From: Oenanthe sinensis
Lineage: Eukaryota; Streptophyta; Magnoliopsida; Apiales; Apiaceae
Assembly: GCA_028671895.1 (NCBI GenBank)
Contig: CM053806.1
Span: 18,735,001 to 18,799,000 of the forward strand
Reading direction: 5' to 3'
DNA length: 64,000 bases
Shown: positions 12,771-23,069 of the stretch, piece after piece
Layout of the letters: every line of letters starts with the position of its first letter
How positions within the stretch are numbered: the first letter of the stretch is position 1
Translations under genes and position numbers: made by a program
The notes under the pieces: model-generated
The model's input: the letters and a program-made list of their open reading frames with translations, nothing else
Told to the model about the DNA's origin: nothing
The model's database searches: none

Positions 12771-12802
12771 ACTTCTAGGAGATTAATTAATGATAATGCC
12801 TG

Positions 12803-13482
12803 CTACTTGCTGTTTGGAGTTGAACCACTTGTCACCATTCCTAATTCAGAAACCAATCTTGTAAAAGTTGCTTCACACGGAGGCTTTGTAAATATGTCTG
12901 CTAACTGTTGATATGTTGGAACAAAATGCATTTCAATTGTCCCTTCCATGATATGTTCCCTTATGAAATGGTATCTGATGTTGATATGTTTTATCAGAGA
13001 AGTTGAACTGGATTTTCTGTCATTGCAATAGCACTTTGATTATCATAATAAATAGGAATTTTTATGAAGTTCAAACCATAGTCTAACAACTGATTTCTCA
13101 TCCATAAGATCTGAGCCCAACAGCTTCCCGCATCTATATATTCTGCCTCTACTGTAGATGTTGAGATAGATTTTTGCTTCTTGCTAAACCATGAGACAAT
13201 TCTTCCACTTGTGCTTTTCTTGACTATTTTACATCCTGTAAAATCAACATTTGAATAGCCTATAATTTTAAAGTCAGACTCTCTAGGATACCATAAACCA
13301 AGATCGATGGTTCCCTTGAGATATATAAAAATTCTCTTATCAGCAATCAAATGTGGTTCCATTGGATTTTCCTGAAATCTAGCACATAGACATGTTGTAG
13401 ACATGATATCTGGTTTGCTAGCAGTCAAATAAAGAAGTGAACAAATCATACCTCTGTATGTTGTTATATCTACAGGCTCACC
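12803..13482 (-). pseudogene. Element A pol, 3' part: RNase H and end of RT
   Basis: This is the C-terminal part of the Copia polyprotein downstream of the element B insertion. Readable motifs are [20 protein letters not shown] (end of RT connection), GYSNVDFTG (RNase H first Asp region), STVEAEYI and YDNQSAIAM. It ends with SELGM and a TAG at 12803-12805. RNase H removes the RNA strand during reverse transcription. Several changes and frame breaks make it inactive. An open frame continues from here into the element B LTR (13483-13554), which is an artefact of nesting. Confidence 0.8.
13478..13482. other. Left target-site duplication of element B (TCACC)
   Basis: TCACC precedes the LTR at 13483 and is repeated at 26151-26155. 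Joining the two flanks restores the gapless alignment of element A with element C (compare 40340-40380). Confidence 0.9.
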
Positions 13483-14209
13483 TGTTTTCCCAGTCGTACA
13501 AGTAGAAGGGGGGGTTGAATACTTGTATGTCTTTTCTGCCCGATTTAAAATCAAATTAAGAACAAATTCAAATACAAAAATATGAATAAGTACTGTTTTG
13601 TATTATTGATTGGTGAATACAAAACTCTCCTAGGGTGTACACAAACCCTAGCAGCTTCTCTGTATTTATCACAGCAACTCTCTCTATCTCTATGCTCTCA
13701 CAAAATTTCACTCAGATAATTATGCTTCGACTTCCACTCTTTACAATTAGGTTACATAGAGTTTATATAGAGAGTTGCCTATCAACTAATAACAGAAAGA
13801 TAAATTACAATAGGAATAGAATTCCTAATTATTAGTTGACAGTTTCCTTCTAGAATTCTCTTTCTTTCCCATAGCATATCTGCAATATATTTATCGTGAT
13901 CTTCGAAGACTTTCCATTCCTGTGATCTTCTTCCAAATTTATCCTCAACTGTATAGACTCTGAAATCTTCAGACTCTGATGATCTTCAGACTCTGATCAC
14001 ATGTAGACTCTGATAGTCTATAGACTCTGATCACCTTCCAGACTCTGGTTTCACTTTCTACAGAAATTCTTCCAAGTACAAATAACATGAATATTGACTA
14101 TCTAGACTCTGATTATACATTTCAGAGACTAGAAAGACTTATTACAGATAAACTAATCTAGACCCTGTTATAGTATTTTGTACATCATCAAATGAATATA
14201 TCCCTAACA
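13483..14209 (-). repeat. Element B 3' LTR
   Basis: A 727-bp LTR with ends TGTTTTCCC...TCCCTAACA. The sense TATA box (TATATAAA) is at 13762-13769. Upstream of it in sense lies an array of six exact AGACTCTGA copies (13955, 13971, 13988, 14005, 14022 and 14104) plus AGACTCTGG at 14040. The 5' LTR has one more unit. Confidence 0.93.
13955..14112 (-). promoter_or_regulatory. AGACTCTGA array in element B 3' LTR U3
   Basis: Seven copies of a 9-bp word lie within 158 bp: six exact AGACTCTGA and one AGACTCTGG. All are in the same orientation, and the first six are 16-18 bp apart. The array lies about 190 bp upstream of the TATA box in element sense, where an enhancer in U3 is expected. The words between copies (GATCTTC, TATAGTC) are only partly repeated, so the motif itself appears to be the conserved part. 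Confidence 0.7.
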
Positions 14210-14210
14210 A

Positions 14211-14219
14211 TCTCCCCCT
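14211..14219 (-). other. Element B polypurine tract
   Basis: In sense the sequence is AGGGGGAGA followed by T and then the LTR (TGTTAGGG). This is the expected plus-strand priming site. The inverted repeat TTTATGCTT...AAGCATAAA (14221-14248) lies immediately upstream of it in sense and could form a small hairpin. Confidence 0.85.
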
Positions 14220-14334
14220 ATTTATGCTTTATAAAATGTAAGCATAAATCAAGGTTTGATGATGTCAAAACTAAAGAATAAAACTATTTATTTAGAACAG
14301 TATAAAAGAATTATAAAGGAAAAAGAATTACTTT

Positions 14335-15195
14335 TTATTTAATCTTTTCAAAGGCTGGATTATTCTTCAAAAATGAATTCAGCATATTTTCCTCCACAAT
14401 TGCCAGAGCCTCACCAACAAATTTCTTTAATTTCTACATTTCTTCACTTGAGCATTTGATTTGACAATAAGCTACTCTAAGATCATTTGCACTACTTTCT
14501 TGATCTTTCAAGTCCTTCAACATCAGAACACTAACTTTCCCACTCATAGGCTGAAACCCAAAGTAATGACCCACACCTTCTTGAAATTTAATCTGTTTTT
14601 CTTCTAATGGCATGACTTGATCATTTCCCTCAGTATCAACATATTTTAAAGAAAATTTGCCCATTTATCGATTTGCCTGTCTGTGCAAAGTCAGCTTCCT
14701 GTCAATTTCCTTGAACCATTTGTGAGTGATAGCCTTTTTGCTTTTGTTTACTTCATAAGCAATTTGCAGTAGGAATCTAATATACTGTAGTTCCTCAGCC
14801 TGTTTGAAAAAGATAAAATTTGACTGACTAATCCATCTTACACTTCCACCTTCTAAGAAGTAAACCAGCATCTCATTTTTCACCTTTTCTGTACCTCCCT
14901 GACCTCCTTGTATCTTTGTTTCAAAAACATTATAAACAATTTGAGCAGACACCACTTTATTTAAGTGCTTCTGAATGATCTTCTCAAACTGCCTATCTGT
15001 CAAGGATTGAGGATCCCTAGTTAGAGTAGATGTTCTGTCAATGTCAGATTCTTCAAATCCTCCAAGACCTATCTTCTTTTTAGCTCTAAGTTGCAGATTT
15101 GATTGACTGCACTTCCAGTATGAAGGTTCTTGAGTTTGATCAGAGTCTGACTTCTTTCTTTGCTTATCAGAGTTTGACTTAGACTCTGATTTCAC
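14335..15195 (-). pseudogene. Element B third ORF, C-terminal domain
   Basis: About 285 codons follow a Lys/Ser/Asp-rich linker. The readable part contains KKIGLGGFEESDIDRT, LTDRQFEKIIQKHLNK, MLVYFLEGGSVRWIS and, after a stop, YVDTEGNDQVMPLEEKQIKF. It ends with a short charged helix before the PPT. The order and spacing resemble the A counterpart at 8300-7371 (LTQDNLDKLINVHLVNDVFD, LLYFLEDRRVLKLAEEDF), so this is a conserved globular domain. I do not recognise its family. Stops lie at 14662-14667 and 14434-14436. Confidence 0.65.
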
Positions 15196-15663
15196 ATGTC
15201 TAGTCCCTGACTGATGTGTTTGAGTTCTTGATACTCCTTATTGCTTTTGTTGCCCATCATCAAGACCCCTAGGACCATGAGAACTATCACCATCATCACC
15301 ATCTCTCCTCCTTTTAACTCCCCTTGATTTATCCTTGCATCCCTCATCCTTATGTCTCTTGGAGGACTCACCTTATTTCACCTTCTCCCCCTTTTTGACA
15401 TCATCATCACTGGTGACAGCCAAAAGAATATGCTCAAGAATAGTGGAGATATTTGCCTGGGCTGCAATAACTGAATCAACCTTAGTGGTCAAAGCAGAAA
15501 CTGTAGTTTGAAGAGAGGCTTGAGTGGTAGTGATAGCAGCTAGAGCATCTTTAAAAGCGACCTCTTTGGATAATTGATGGGAGTGAATTCTGTCAAATCT
15601 TGTATTGAGCAGAGAAGTTGTATTATCAACACCAGTGAGCTTTGTTTTAATATGAGAAATGTC

Positions 15664-17289
15664 CTAGACCACACTGGATAATTGAGCAGCAACATCAGGT
15701 AGCTTAGCTTGAACAGCTCCATCTAAGACTTGATCTTCTTCACTAGGATAGTATCCATGTTCCTGTTGAAAAGATTTTTTCTGAAAAGCCTTAAGTCTCT
15801 CAGAAAGATGAATATCCAAAATACACTCAAAAGAATCTTTATCATTGATGCCTCTTTGCTGTGCAGACTCCCAAGACTGAGGAAACACCTGATCAAAATA
15901 GATAAAAGAAGGAGGAACATGATCATCATCTTCAGAAGTGCACTCCTCAGCAACAGGCTCTAGCTTTGTGAATGGAGGTGTAGACTCTGGTGGTGGTGTA
16001 GACTCCGAAACTGCAAACGGGACTATAGACCCTGACTCCTCCGGAGAGTGATCAGAGACTGTAGACTCTGGAAGTCTAGCCCTTATAGGCATTATTAAAA
16101 GAGGTTCTTCTAACTTCAATGTTGCAGCCTCAGTGAAAATGACAGGGTTATCCACCAAAGCCTCCATGACTCTATCTGCTCTCCTTGCTAGAGAATCCAC
16201 CAGGTGAAGTTGGGGTCTCTGTGTAAATGATTTCTGAGCAGCAAGAGCCTCCTCCTGTTTGCCAATCTGCACAATCAGACATAGTGAATTTTCATCCATC
16301 CCCTGCTCCAACTCATTGGACCAACTCTTTGGAAAATCTTGATCCCAATAAGTAAAGCTAGGTTCAGGATACCCTAATCTCTCATGCTCACAGTGGGGTT
16401 GGGCACCCACTTTCTCAATCTCACTCAGGCTCTCTACAGCCTTTTCTACCTCTCCTTTTGCCTGGTCCAGTGCCAGCCTCTCATATATTTTGTCACTCAA
16501 TGTGGAGGGTGCACTCAATAAACCTACAGAAAAGGGGTTGAGAGATAAAAATGGTGCTTCAATACCTGAATCACCTTGATGGAGGGGAACCCCTTCAAAT
16601 GTGTGAAGGCTAGGGGTTTCCACCAAGGGGTGAGCATCAACAGATTCTGAACCCTTACTAGCATCTTCTCTCTTTTCAGAGTCTGTTGGCTCCAGTATTC
16701 CAGTCTCAGGGTCTACTCTAGACTCTGACTGCTTCAGTATGACTTCATTAGAAGTCAGAGTCTGAGTGTTACCATTTTTGACTGTTGGTGCATGAGACTC
16801 CCCCTCAAGGTGGATAGACTCTGATAGAATAGATTGGAAAATCACTTCATGAGCATCCATCAGAGTCTGTCCTCCCATATCACTGGGTTTCTCATAAGCT
16901 CTTTGATGAGTTGTCAAGGAGGGCCCAACAGCATACTCCCCTGCCCCACTATCACCCAACCTCTGACTAGGTGGTTCTTGTGTGGGTGAGGCAGACTGAG
17001 CATCTTTATCACTAGTCACCACTGGTGCACTAGTCCCATCCTCCAACTGCCTTGCACCACCTGCTACCTCCTGTTGTTCTTCAAGAATAAATGCATCCAA
17101 CTTGTGATGAAAGGCCCTGAGATGGATTGCATTGATTGCCTGGGCATCTGTGAGATTGAAGAGGTCCTGCAGTTCCCTTCTTACTCTTTGAAAATATGTG
17201 CCCTTGAATTGATCCAGTCTACTTTGGTAGGTTGGATAGATGTATTTGTTGGCAATTGTACCTATATGATGGACAAGATAGTCAGCCAC
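15664..17289 (-). pseudogene. Element B third ORF, central segment
   Basis: A 541-codon open stretch. Its first about 75 residues look folded (YLVHHIGTIANKYIYPTYQS then a Arg/Glu-rich helix). The rest is an acidic, Pro/Ser/Thr-rich and probably disordered chain with repeated SDS, QTLT and DSE words that are translations of the AGACTCTGA motif. Downstream, across a stop, a coiled-coil-like region (about 15660-15400, heptad-like Leu/Val/Ile and many Thr/Asp) ends in DDDVKKGEKVK, matching the SSDVRKGEKVAK part of element A. Confidence 0.65.
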
Positions 17290-17544
17290 CTGTCTTGACA
17301 GAGGTTGAATTTGAGAGATCCATTGAATGGTTGTCCTGTAGGTAACTTCATTATCCTAAATTGCTTCATAGTTAAAAACTGGTTGCTCAATCTCAGTTTC
17401 CAACTCAGCAACAGACTCTGATGCTCTCCTTTTGTGGACCTTAAGCTTGTTAGGCTTCTTTGAGATGTACTGTTCAGAGTCTGGCACACCTAGTGCTTTG
17501 AGAACTTCATTTGTTCTGCCTTCTATGAGCCCAGCTGCTTGTAC

Positions 17545-18216
17545 TCAGAATGAAGAGTTGAATAGGTAGCTGTAGAGATTTTTGACCACATCCTGTGCAG
17601 ACATTCGTAGCTCATGTTCCATTCTCTTCCTTAGGGCTTCATAGGTTGAAAGAAAATCCAAGACTTGAGATTTAGTATGATATTGCTCTGGATCTTCAAC
17701 TGATTCCACCAAAGGATATAAGAATAGCAGTGCCTCATCACTTGGAGTAATGATTTCATCAATTAGACATGAGGCTGCATCCAATGGCATTTCTTCCCAA
17801 AATGTTTCATGATCAGAGTCTAAAGGCAGTCTAGACTCTGACTCAACATTAGACTCTGGTGCAGGTGTTTTCTTGATTTCAGAGTCTGGCTCTGCAGGAG
17901 CCTTGGGAGCATCTGTTTCCTGCAAAACAGAGTTAGTAGTAATAACATGCTTGTGTGTGTGTGCAGAATAAGCCTTCCTTAACCTTCTGTACTTCTTAGC
18001 AAAAGAATTCTCAGGAGACTCAATGTGAGAATCCTGAGGTGCTTCCCTAGGTTTTTCAGAGTCCGTAGCCTTTTGAGAGTCTACAGACTTGGCTTGAAGG
18101 TTAGAATCAAGTGTATCATGACCTTCCTTTAGCAGAGAAAGTCCTTCAACAACTTGCTTCTCTAGTGGATTGAGCTCCTCATCACTGTGCTCGTCTATAA
18201 GCCTAGATTGAATCAA
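17545..18216 (-). pseudogene. Element B third ORF, segment after the frameshift
   Basis: An open stretch of 223 codons in the main downstream frame: acidic, with SEKPREAPQDSHIES, a short basic patch KKYRRLRKAYSAHTHKH and a helix-rich end (FLSTYEALRKRMEHELRM). It is separated from the N-terminal part by the 20-bp tandem duplication and from the central segment by two stops (17545-17547 and about 17355). Confidence 0.6.
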
Positions 18217-18227
18217 TTTTCTCCTCT

Positions 18228-19268
18228 TTACAACTGGTGCCTGTTGAGAGACACCAGAGGTTGGTTTCTTTTTGAATTTTGGTTTGGAAGTTTGTATAAT
18301 TGAAGGGGATTGGGTGACTTGGGTAGGTGCAGGGGGACTCGGGTAGGTGCAGGGGGACTCTCCATTACTTGTTCCTGCACCATTTCACCACCAAAAAATG
18401 AAGCATTGTAGATAGAAGGTTTGTAGGATGAGAGTTTTACCTGCATTACCTGTGGATATGTCATGGCAGGTAGACTCTTCTTCTTGTCATCAATTCTCTT
18501 AATGTCAGAGAATATCCTCCTTTGCTGTTTGTATGCCTGCACACAGCAATCATCTGCCAACTTGGTTGACATGTCAGGAATGAAGTGATTGAGGAGAATC
18601 ATAAGAAATCTATGATAGTAGACTTTCTTTCTCCCCTCATGGACATTATTTAATTTTGCTCCCATTTGAGTGAGCAACATATCACCAATGTTGATTATTC
18701 TATCAAATAGGAGACTGTGACCAATTTGATAAGTAATAGCAGTAATAGCATCAAATCCACTACACTTATCAGTAAAACACTTAGCAATTTGATCGAAGAA
18801 AAATGACCATTCTTTCCTTAAGTAAGGCCTAGTTATCTTGCTCATGTTATCTAAGCTAGCAGAATAACCTATTGCCTTAAACATGCTTTTAATGTCATCA
18901 TCAGATACAATTTCATCAAAAGAAGATTTAACAGGCAGTTTAAACACAGAATTAAGCACATCTGCAGTGACATCAAATGTAGTCGAACCAAAGGTAAACA
19001 TTATTTTACCTGGTTGATCCTGAGAAGGATCAACTACCTTTGCAGTGCTCCATGCTTGTGATACAGCATCCATGTGAATGACTGGTGATGCCTTGAGAAT
19101 GTAGTATGGCTCGGATTGCTCCAAGAAATCCATCACAGGGTAGTAGTCAGCGTTTACCCCTTTCTTATCTCCAAGAGCAGCAACATGATTTGTGGTCATG
19201 AACTTGAAATCCCCAAATGTGAAGGCAATCGCCTTGGGTCCCCTCATGACAGTAGAAACAGCAGCCAT
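18228..19268 (-). CDS. Element B third ORF, N-terminal domain (open part)
   Basis: An ATG-initiated frame of 346 codons. The first about 310 residues are conserved with A and C, with the signature TRPYLRKEWSFFFD at residues about 145-158, then KCSGFDAIT, HSLLFDRIINIGDMLL and a Lys/Arg-rich stretch (YKQQRRIFSDIKRIDDKKKS). The last about 30 residues are read out of frame after the 20-bp duplication. No signal peptide or long hydrophobic segment is visible, which argues against an envelope glycoprotein. The blocks resemble proteins often annotated as plant transposon-associated or 'envelope-like', but I cannot name the domain with certainty. Confidence 0.65.
   Translation of the reverse strand: MAAVSTVMRGPKAIAFTFGDFKFMTTNHVAALGDKKGVNADYYPVMDFLEQSEPYYILKASPVIHMDAVSQAWSTAKVVDPSQDQPGKIMFTFGSTTFDVTADVLNSVFKLPVKSSFDEIVSDDDIKSMFKAIGYSASLDNMSKITRPYLRKEWSFFFDQIAKCFTDKCSGFDAITAITYQIGHSLLFDRIINIGDMLLTQMGAKLNNVHEGRKKVYYHRFLMILLNHFIPDMSTKLADDCCVQAYKQQRRIFSDIKRIDDKKKSLPAMTYPQVMQVKLSSYKPSIYNASFFGGEMVQEQVMESPPAPTRVPLHLPKSPNPLQLYKLPNQNSKRNQPLVSLNRHQL
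18321..18360. repeat. Perfect 20-bp tandem duplication causing a frameshift
   Basis: GGGTAGGTGCAGGGGGACTC occurs twice back to back (18321-18340 and 18341-18360). Twenty is not a multiple of three, so the copy shifts the third ORF and explains the switch of frame between the segments ending at 18228 and starting at 18216. Confidence 0.85.
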
Positions 19269-19502
19269 TGAAGTTGTTGAGTTGAAAGTGATGGAGAAGC
19301 TTGAAGAAATTAGCTAGGGTTCGTAAAAAGCTCTGTGAATATTTTTGCCTTAGAAATCAATTGCAATAAACAAGTGAGTAAATTGTATGAAAAATTCTAT
19401 TTTGTTCAAGTTGCATACAATACATACGAGTCTACAGTCTGTCTCCGGTCAAAAGATAACTGTTACCGCCTATTTCAAGTCATTTGAACATTTTAAATGC
19501 AA

Positions 19503-19634
19503 TCAGAGTCTGCAGGCGCGAATTTTAACCGTTTCAGAGTCTAGGCGATAATTTTCTCAGAGTCTACTGACTTTCAGAGTCTACAGACTCGTCAGAGTCT
19601 ACAGACTCGTCAGAGTCTAAAAACTAGACTCTGT
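19503..19634 (-). promoter_or_regulatory. Element B pol/third-ORF spacer: CAGAGTCT array
   Basis: Six same-orientation copies of TCAGAGTCT (from about 19503, 19533, 19558, 19574, 19592 and 19610) and one inverted copy (19626) lie within 132 bp. The last three are an 18-bp tandem unit containing the small palindrome AGTCTACAGACT. The array is 235-365 nt upstream of the third-ORF ATG. It repeats the LTR motif outside the LTR and occupies the same place as the AAACTCTGA cluster of element A. It is inferred to be regulatory. Confidence 0.55.
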
Positions 19635-19740
19635 CAAGGTAAAATACCAAACAAAATGTTGCACTAACAATTAATCACAGTGTGTTAAGACAGGGACTAT
19701 AATTAAAGTACATACCTTGCTTCTCGTAATTTTTGATCAC

Positions 19741-22700
19741 TTACATATTTAACATACCTAATTCACCAACCAGTCTGAGAAAGGTAGACTCATCAAGTGG
19801 TTTTGTTAAAATGTCTGCAATCTGTCTGTCAGTTGGAACATAGTGAAGTGTCACAGTACCATTTTCAACATGTTCTCTAATAAAGTGATACCTGACATCA
19901 ATGTGCTTTGTTCTGGAGTGTTGGACTGGATTCTCTGCAATTTTAATAGCACTAGTATTATCACAATACATAGGAATATTTGAGAATGTTAGTCCATAAT
20001 CAAGTAATTGATTTCTCATCCACAGAATTTGAACACAGCAACTTCCAGCTGCAATGTATTCAGCCTCAGCTGTTGAGGTTGATACAGTCTGTTGTTTCTT
20101 GCTAAACCAAGAAATTAATCTGTTGCCAAGAAACTGACATTGTCCTGTTGTGCTTTTCCTATCTACTTTGCATCCTGCATAGTCAGAATCTGAATAACCA
20201 ATTAGTGAAAAATCTGACTCTCTAGGATACCAAAGTCCAAGAGTTTGTGCCCCCTTGAGATATCTAAAAATTCTTTTCACAGCTATTAAGTGTGATTCTC
20301 TAGGGTCAGCTTGAAATCTGGCACACAGACAAGTTGCAAACATTATATCTGGTCTACTAGCAGTTAAATATAACAATGAGCCAATCATACCTCTGTAACT
20401 AGTGTTGTCAACTTTCTTACCCTTTGGGTCAGAGTCTAGCTTAGTAGCTGTTGACATGGGAGTTTTAGCAGTTACAGAATCTTGCATATCAAACTTCTTC
20501 AACAATTCTTTTACATACTTTGTTTGATTGATGAAAATTCCATCATCATTCTGTTTGACTTGAAGCCCCAAGAAGAAGTTTAATTCTCTCATCATGCTCA
20601 TTTCATAATTTGACTTCATTAGTTGACTAAACTTTTCACAGAGTTTATCATTAGTAGATCCAAATATAATATCATCAACATAAATTTGGACAAGCAAGAT
20701 AGCACCTTTATATTTTCTAATAAAGAGAGTTTTGTCAATGGTACCTCTTGTGAATCCATTTTCAAGAAGGAATTTTGAAAGAGTTTCATACCATGCTCTA
20801 GGTGCTTGCTTCAATCCATATAGTGCCTTGTCTAACCTGTAAACATGATCAGGAAACTTTGGATCAACAAATTCTGGAGGTTGCTCCACATAGACTTCTT
20901 CTTCCAATTCTCCATTTAAGAAGGCACTTTTCACATCCATCTGATACACCTTGAATTTTGAATGAGCTGCAAAGGCTAGAAACATTCTAATAGCTTCCAA
21001 TCTTGCTACTGGTGCAAAAGTTTCATCATAGTCAATTCCTTCCTCCTGTGAGTATCCTTTTACAACTAGCCTTGCTTTATTTCTTACTACAGTTCCATTC
21101 TCATTAAGTTTATTTCTATACACCCATTTTGCACCAACCACTGATCTATCTCTAGGTCTTGATACAAGTTTCCAAACTTTATTTCTCTCAAATTCATTCA
21201 ATTCTTCTTGCATTGCAATAATCCAATCAGGGTCTTGCAAGGCTTCCTCAATTTTCTTGGGTTCATTCTTTGAGAGAAAACAACTATAAAGACATTCATT
21301 TTGAGTGGTTGTTCTTGTTTGTACACCACTCTCAGGATCACCAATTATCAAGTCAGGAGTGTGATTCCTTGTCCATTTTCTAGCAGGTGGAAGATTGGTT
21401 CTTGAACTTGAAACTCCCCCTAAGTCATTTGCATCTTCTGTATTTGAGTGAAATTCAAACGAAGAGGCTCCCCCTAAATTGTTTGACTCTGACAAGAGTT
21501 TAGAGTTGCTTGATCCAGACTCTGATGAGTTAATCTCTGTCTGTCTAGACTCTGTCTGGATAGACTCTGTCTGGGTAGACCCTGACCTGTTAGACTTTGA
21601 ATTATTTGGAGTTGAATTTTCTGGCTCCCCCTCAGAATGTGCAGGTTCTTGTGTTATTTCAGGATTTATTCTAGGGTCTTCATCCTCTTCTTCTTCATTT
21701 ATCTCAGAACTTTTTAGATTTTCAAATTCCAGTGTTGTAGACTCTAACTCATCCTGCAATTCTGTAAGCTTTTTATCATCAAATGCAACATGAATAGATT
21801 CCATAACAATTTTGGTTCTGAGATTAAACACTCTGAATGCTTTTGTGTTCGATGCATATCCAAGAAAGATTGATTCATCTGCCTTGGCTTCGAATTTGCT
21901 TAGATTTTCAGGATGTACTTTCAGTACATAACACTTGCATCCAAATATATAAAAGTGTTTCACACTTGGCTTCTTATCCTTTATCATTTCATAGGGAGTC
22001 TTTCCATACATGTTTATTAGAGTGCAGTTTTGAGTGAAACATGCTGTATTGACTGTCTCAGCCCAAAAATATACTGGCAGCTTAGACTCTGCCAACATTG
22101 TTCTGGCAGCTTTTATAAGTGTCCTATTCTTTCTTTCCACAACTCCATTTTGTTGAGGAGTTCCTGGCGCAGAAAATTGTTGAGTAATTCCCTTTGATGC
22201 ACAGTGGTTCTCCATGATTGAATTCTTGAATTCAGTACCATTGTCACTCCTCAGAATTCTTACTGTTTTCTTTGATTTTCTTTCCAGAAAAGTGATATGA
22301 TCTATTATGTGTTGTGAAGCTTCATCCTTTGAATGTAGAAAGAAAACCTATGTGAATCTTGTAAAATCATCTACAATAACAAGAGTATATTTATTTTTTT
22401 TAATTGACATAACATTTACTGGACCAAATAAATCAAGATGCAGTAAATAAAAGGGTTCAGAAATGGTATTTATTGTCTTGCTCTTGAAGGATGATTTCCT
22501 TTGTTTTCCAAGTTGACATGCTTCACAAAGTCCATCTTGTACAAAATCAACCTGTGGTAATCCTCTTACAAGATTCTGTTTAACCAACTTGTTGAGTGTT
22601 TTGAAGTTGATGTGTGACAGTTTCTTGTGCCATTTCCAGCTTTCTTCAGTTGAGGCCTTGCTGTATAGACATGTGACTTCACTGTTTATGCAATCCTCCA

Positions 22701-23058
22701 AGCTGGCTTCATAAATGTTATCATGTCTGTGTCCTTTGAAAACCACAATGCCTGTTTCTTTGTGAGTCACAAGACACTCTTTGTTGTCAAAGCCAGTATG
22801 GTAACCTTTGTCTCCAAGTTGACTTATGCTTATTAAATTGTGCTTTAAGCCATCAACTAGAGCTACTTATTCAATGATGACATTCCCAAGTACAATCTTG
22901 CCATATCCCAGTGTTTGTCCTTTGTTGCCATCCCCAAAGGATACTTCTGGGCCAGCCATTTCCTCAAAGTCTGTAAGCAGGGATTTCTTTCCAGTCATAT
23001 GTCCTGAGCATCCACTGTCCAGGATTAGGGTTACTTTCTTTACCCTAGTTCCCTGCAT
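19741..23058 (-). pseudogene. Element B pol: protease, integrase, RT, RNase H (two stops)
   Basis: The sense order is typical of Ty1/Copia. The protease has LILDSGCSGHMTG (start of frame). The integrase zinc site is W-H-K-K-L-S-H...C-x2-C (22348-22770), and the integrase core has [21 protein letters not shown] and [11 protein letters not shown] contains [32 protein letters not shown] and the catalytic [10 protein letters not shown]. RNase H contains [29 protein letters not shown] and SRTKHID. The frame ends with ELGMLNM and a stop at 19741. In-frame stops lie at 22867-22869 and 22348-22350; the last about 860 codons are open. The IN-RT linker (21479-21800) is acidic and packed with SES, QTES and DSD words from the AGACTCTGA motif. 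Pol lies in the -1 frame relative to gag. Confidence 0.92.
21479..21610 (-). repeat. Motif-dense stretch in the element B IN-RT linker
   Basis: The plus strand reads GACTCTGAC, AGACTCTGATG, then a near-tandem series TAGACTCTGTCTGGA, TAGACTCTGTCTGGG and TAGACCCTGACCTG. These are the LTR motif inside coding sequence. They translate to repeated QTES and SES words in a linker that tolerates insertions. The equivalent linkers of A (27190-27260) and C (41340-41590) are rich in CAGAGTTT instead. Confidence 0.7.
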
Positions 23059-23069
23059 ACATAAAGCAA

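Larger units (their letters stand above)
14335..19268 (-). pseudogene. Element B third ORF (env position), about 1,638 codons, broken
   Basis: The ORF starts with an ATG at 19268, 473 nt downstream of the pol stop, and ends at a TAA at 14335-14337 just before the polypurine tract. The length of 4,934 nt includes one extra copy of a 20-bp tandem unit (18321-18360) that causes the only frameshift; the remaining 4,914 nt is a multiple of three. After the frameshift one frame is kept to the end, interrupted by about seven stops (for example at 17545, 15664, 14665 and 14434). It is homologous to the third ORFs of A and C. The position matches the env-like gene of Sireviruses, but no membrane or secretion features are visible. 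The separate segments are described below. Confidence 0.8.

Noticed and set aside
12994..13554. A single gene spanning RNase H and upstream residues at 13483-13554
   Set aside because: The first about 24 codons lie in the LTR of element B; the open frame is a chance fusion at the insertion point.
14335..19268. Calling the third ORF an envelope gene
   Set aside because: It lies in the env position, but no signal peptide, transmembrane segment or cysteine-rich ectodomain is visible; a neutral name is safer.
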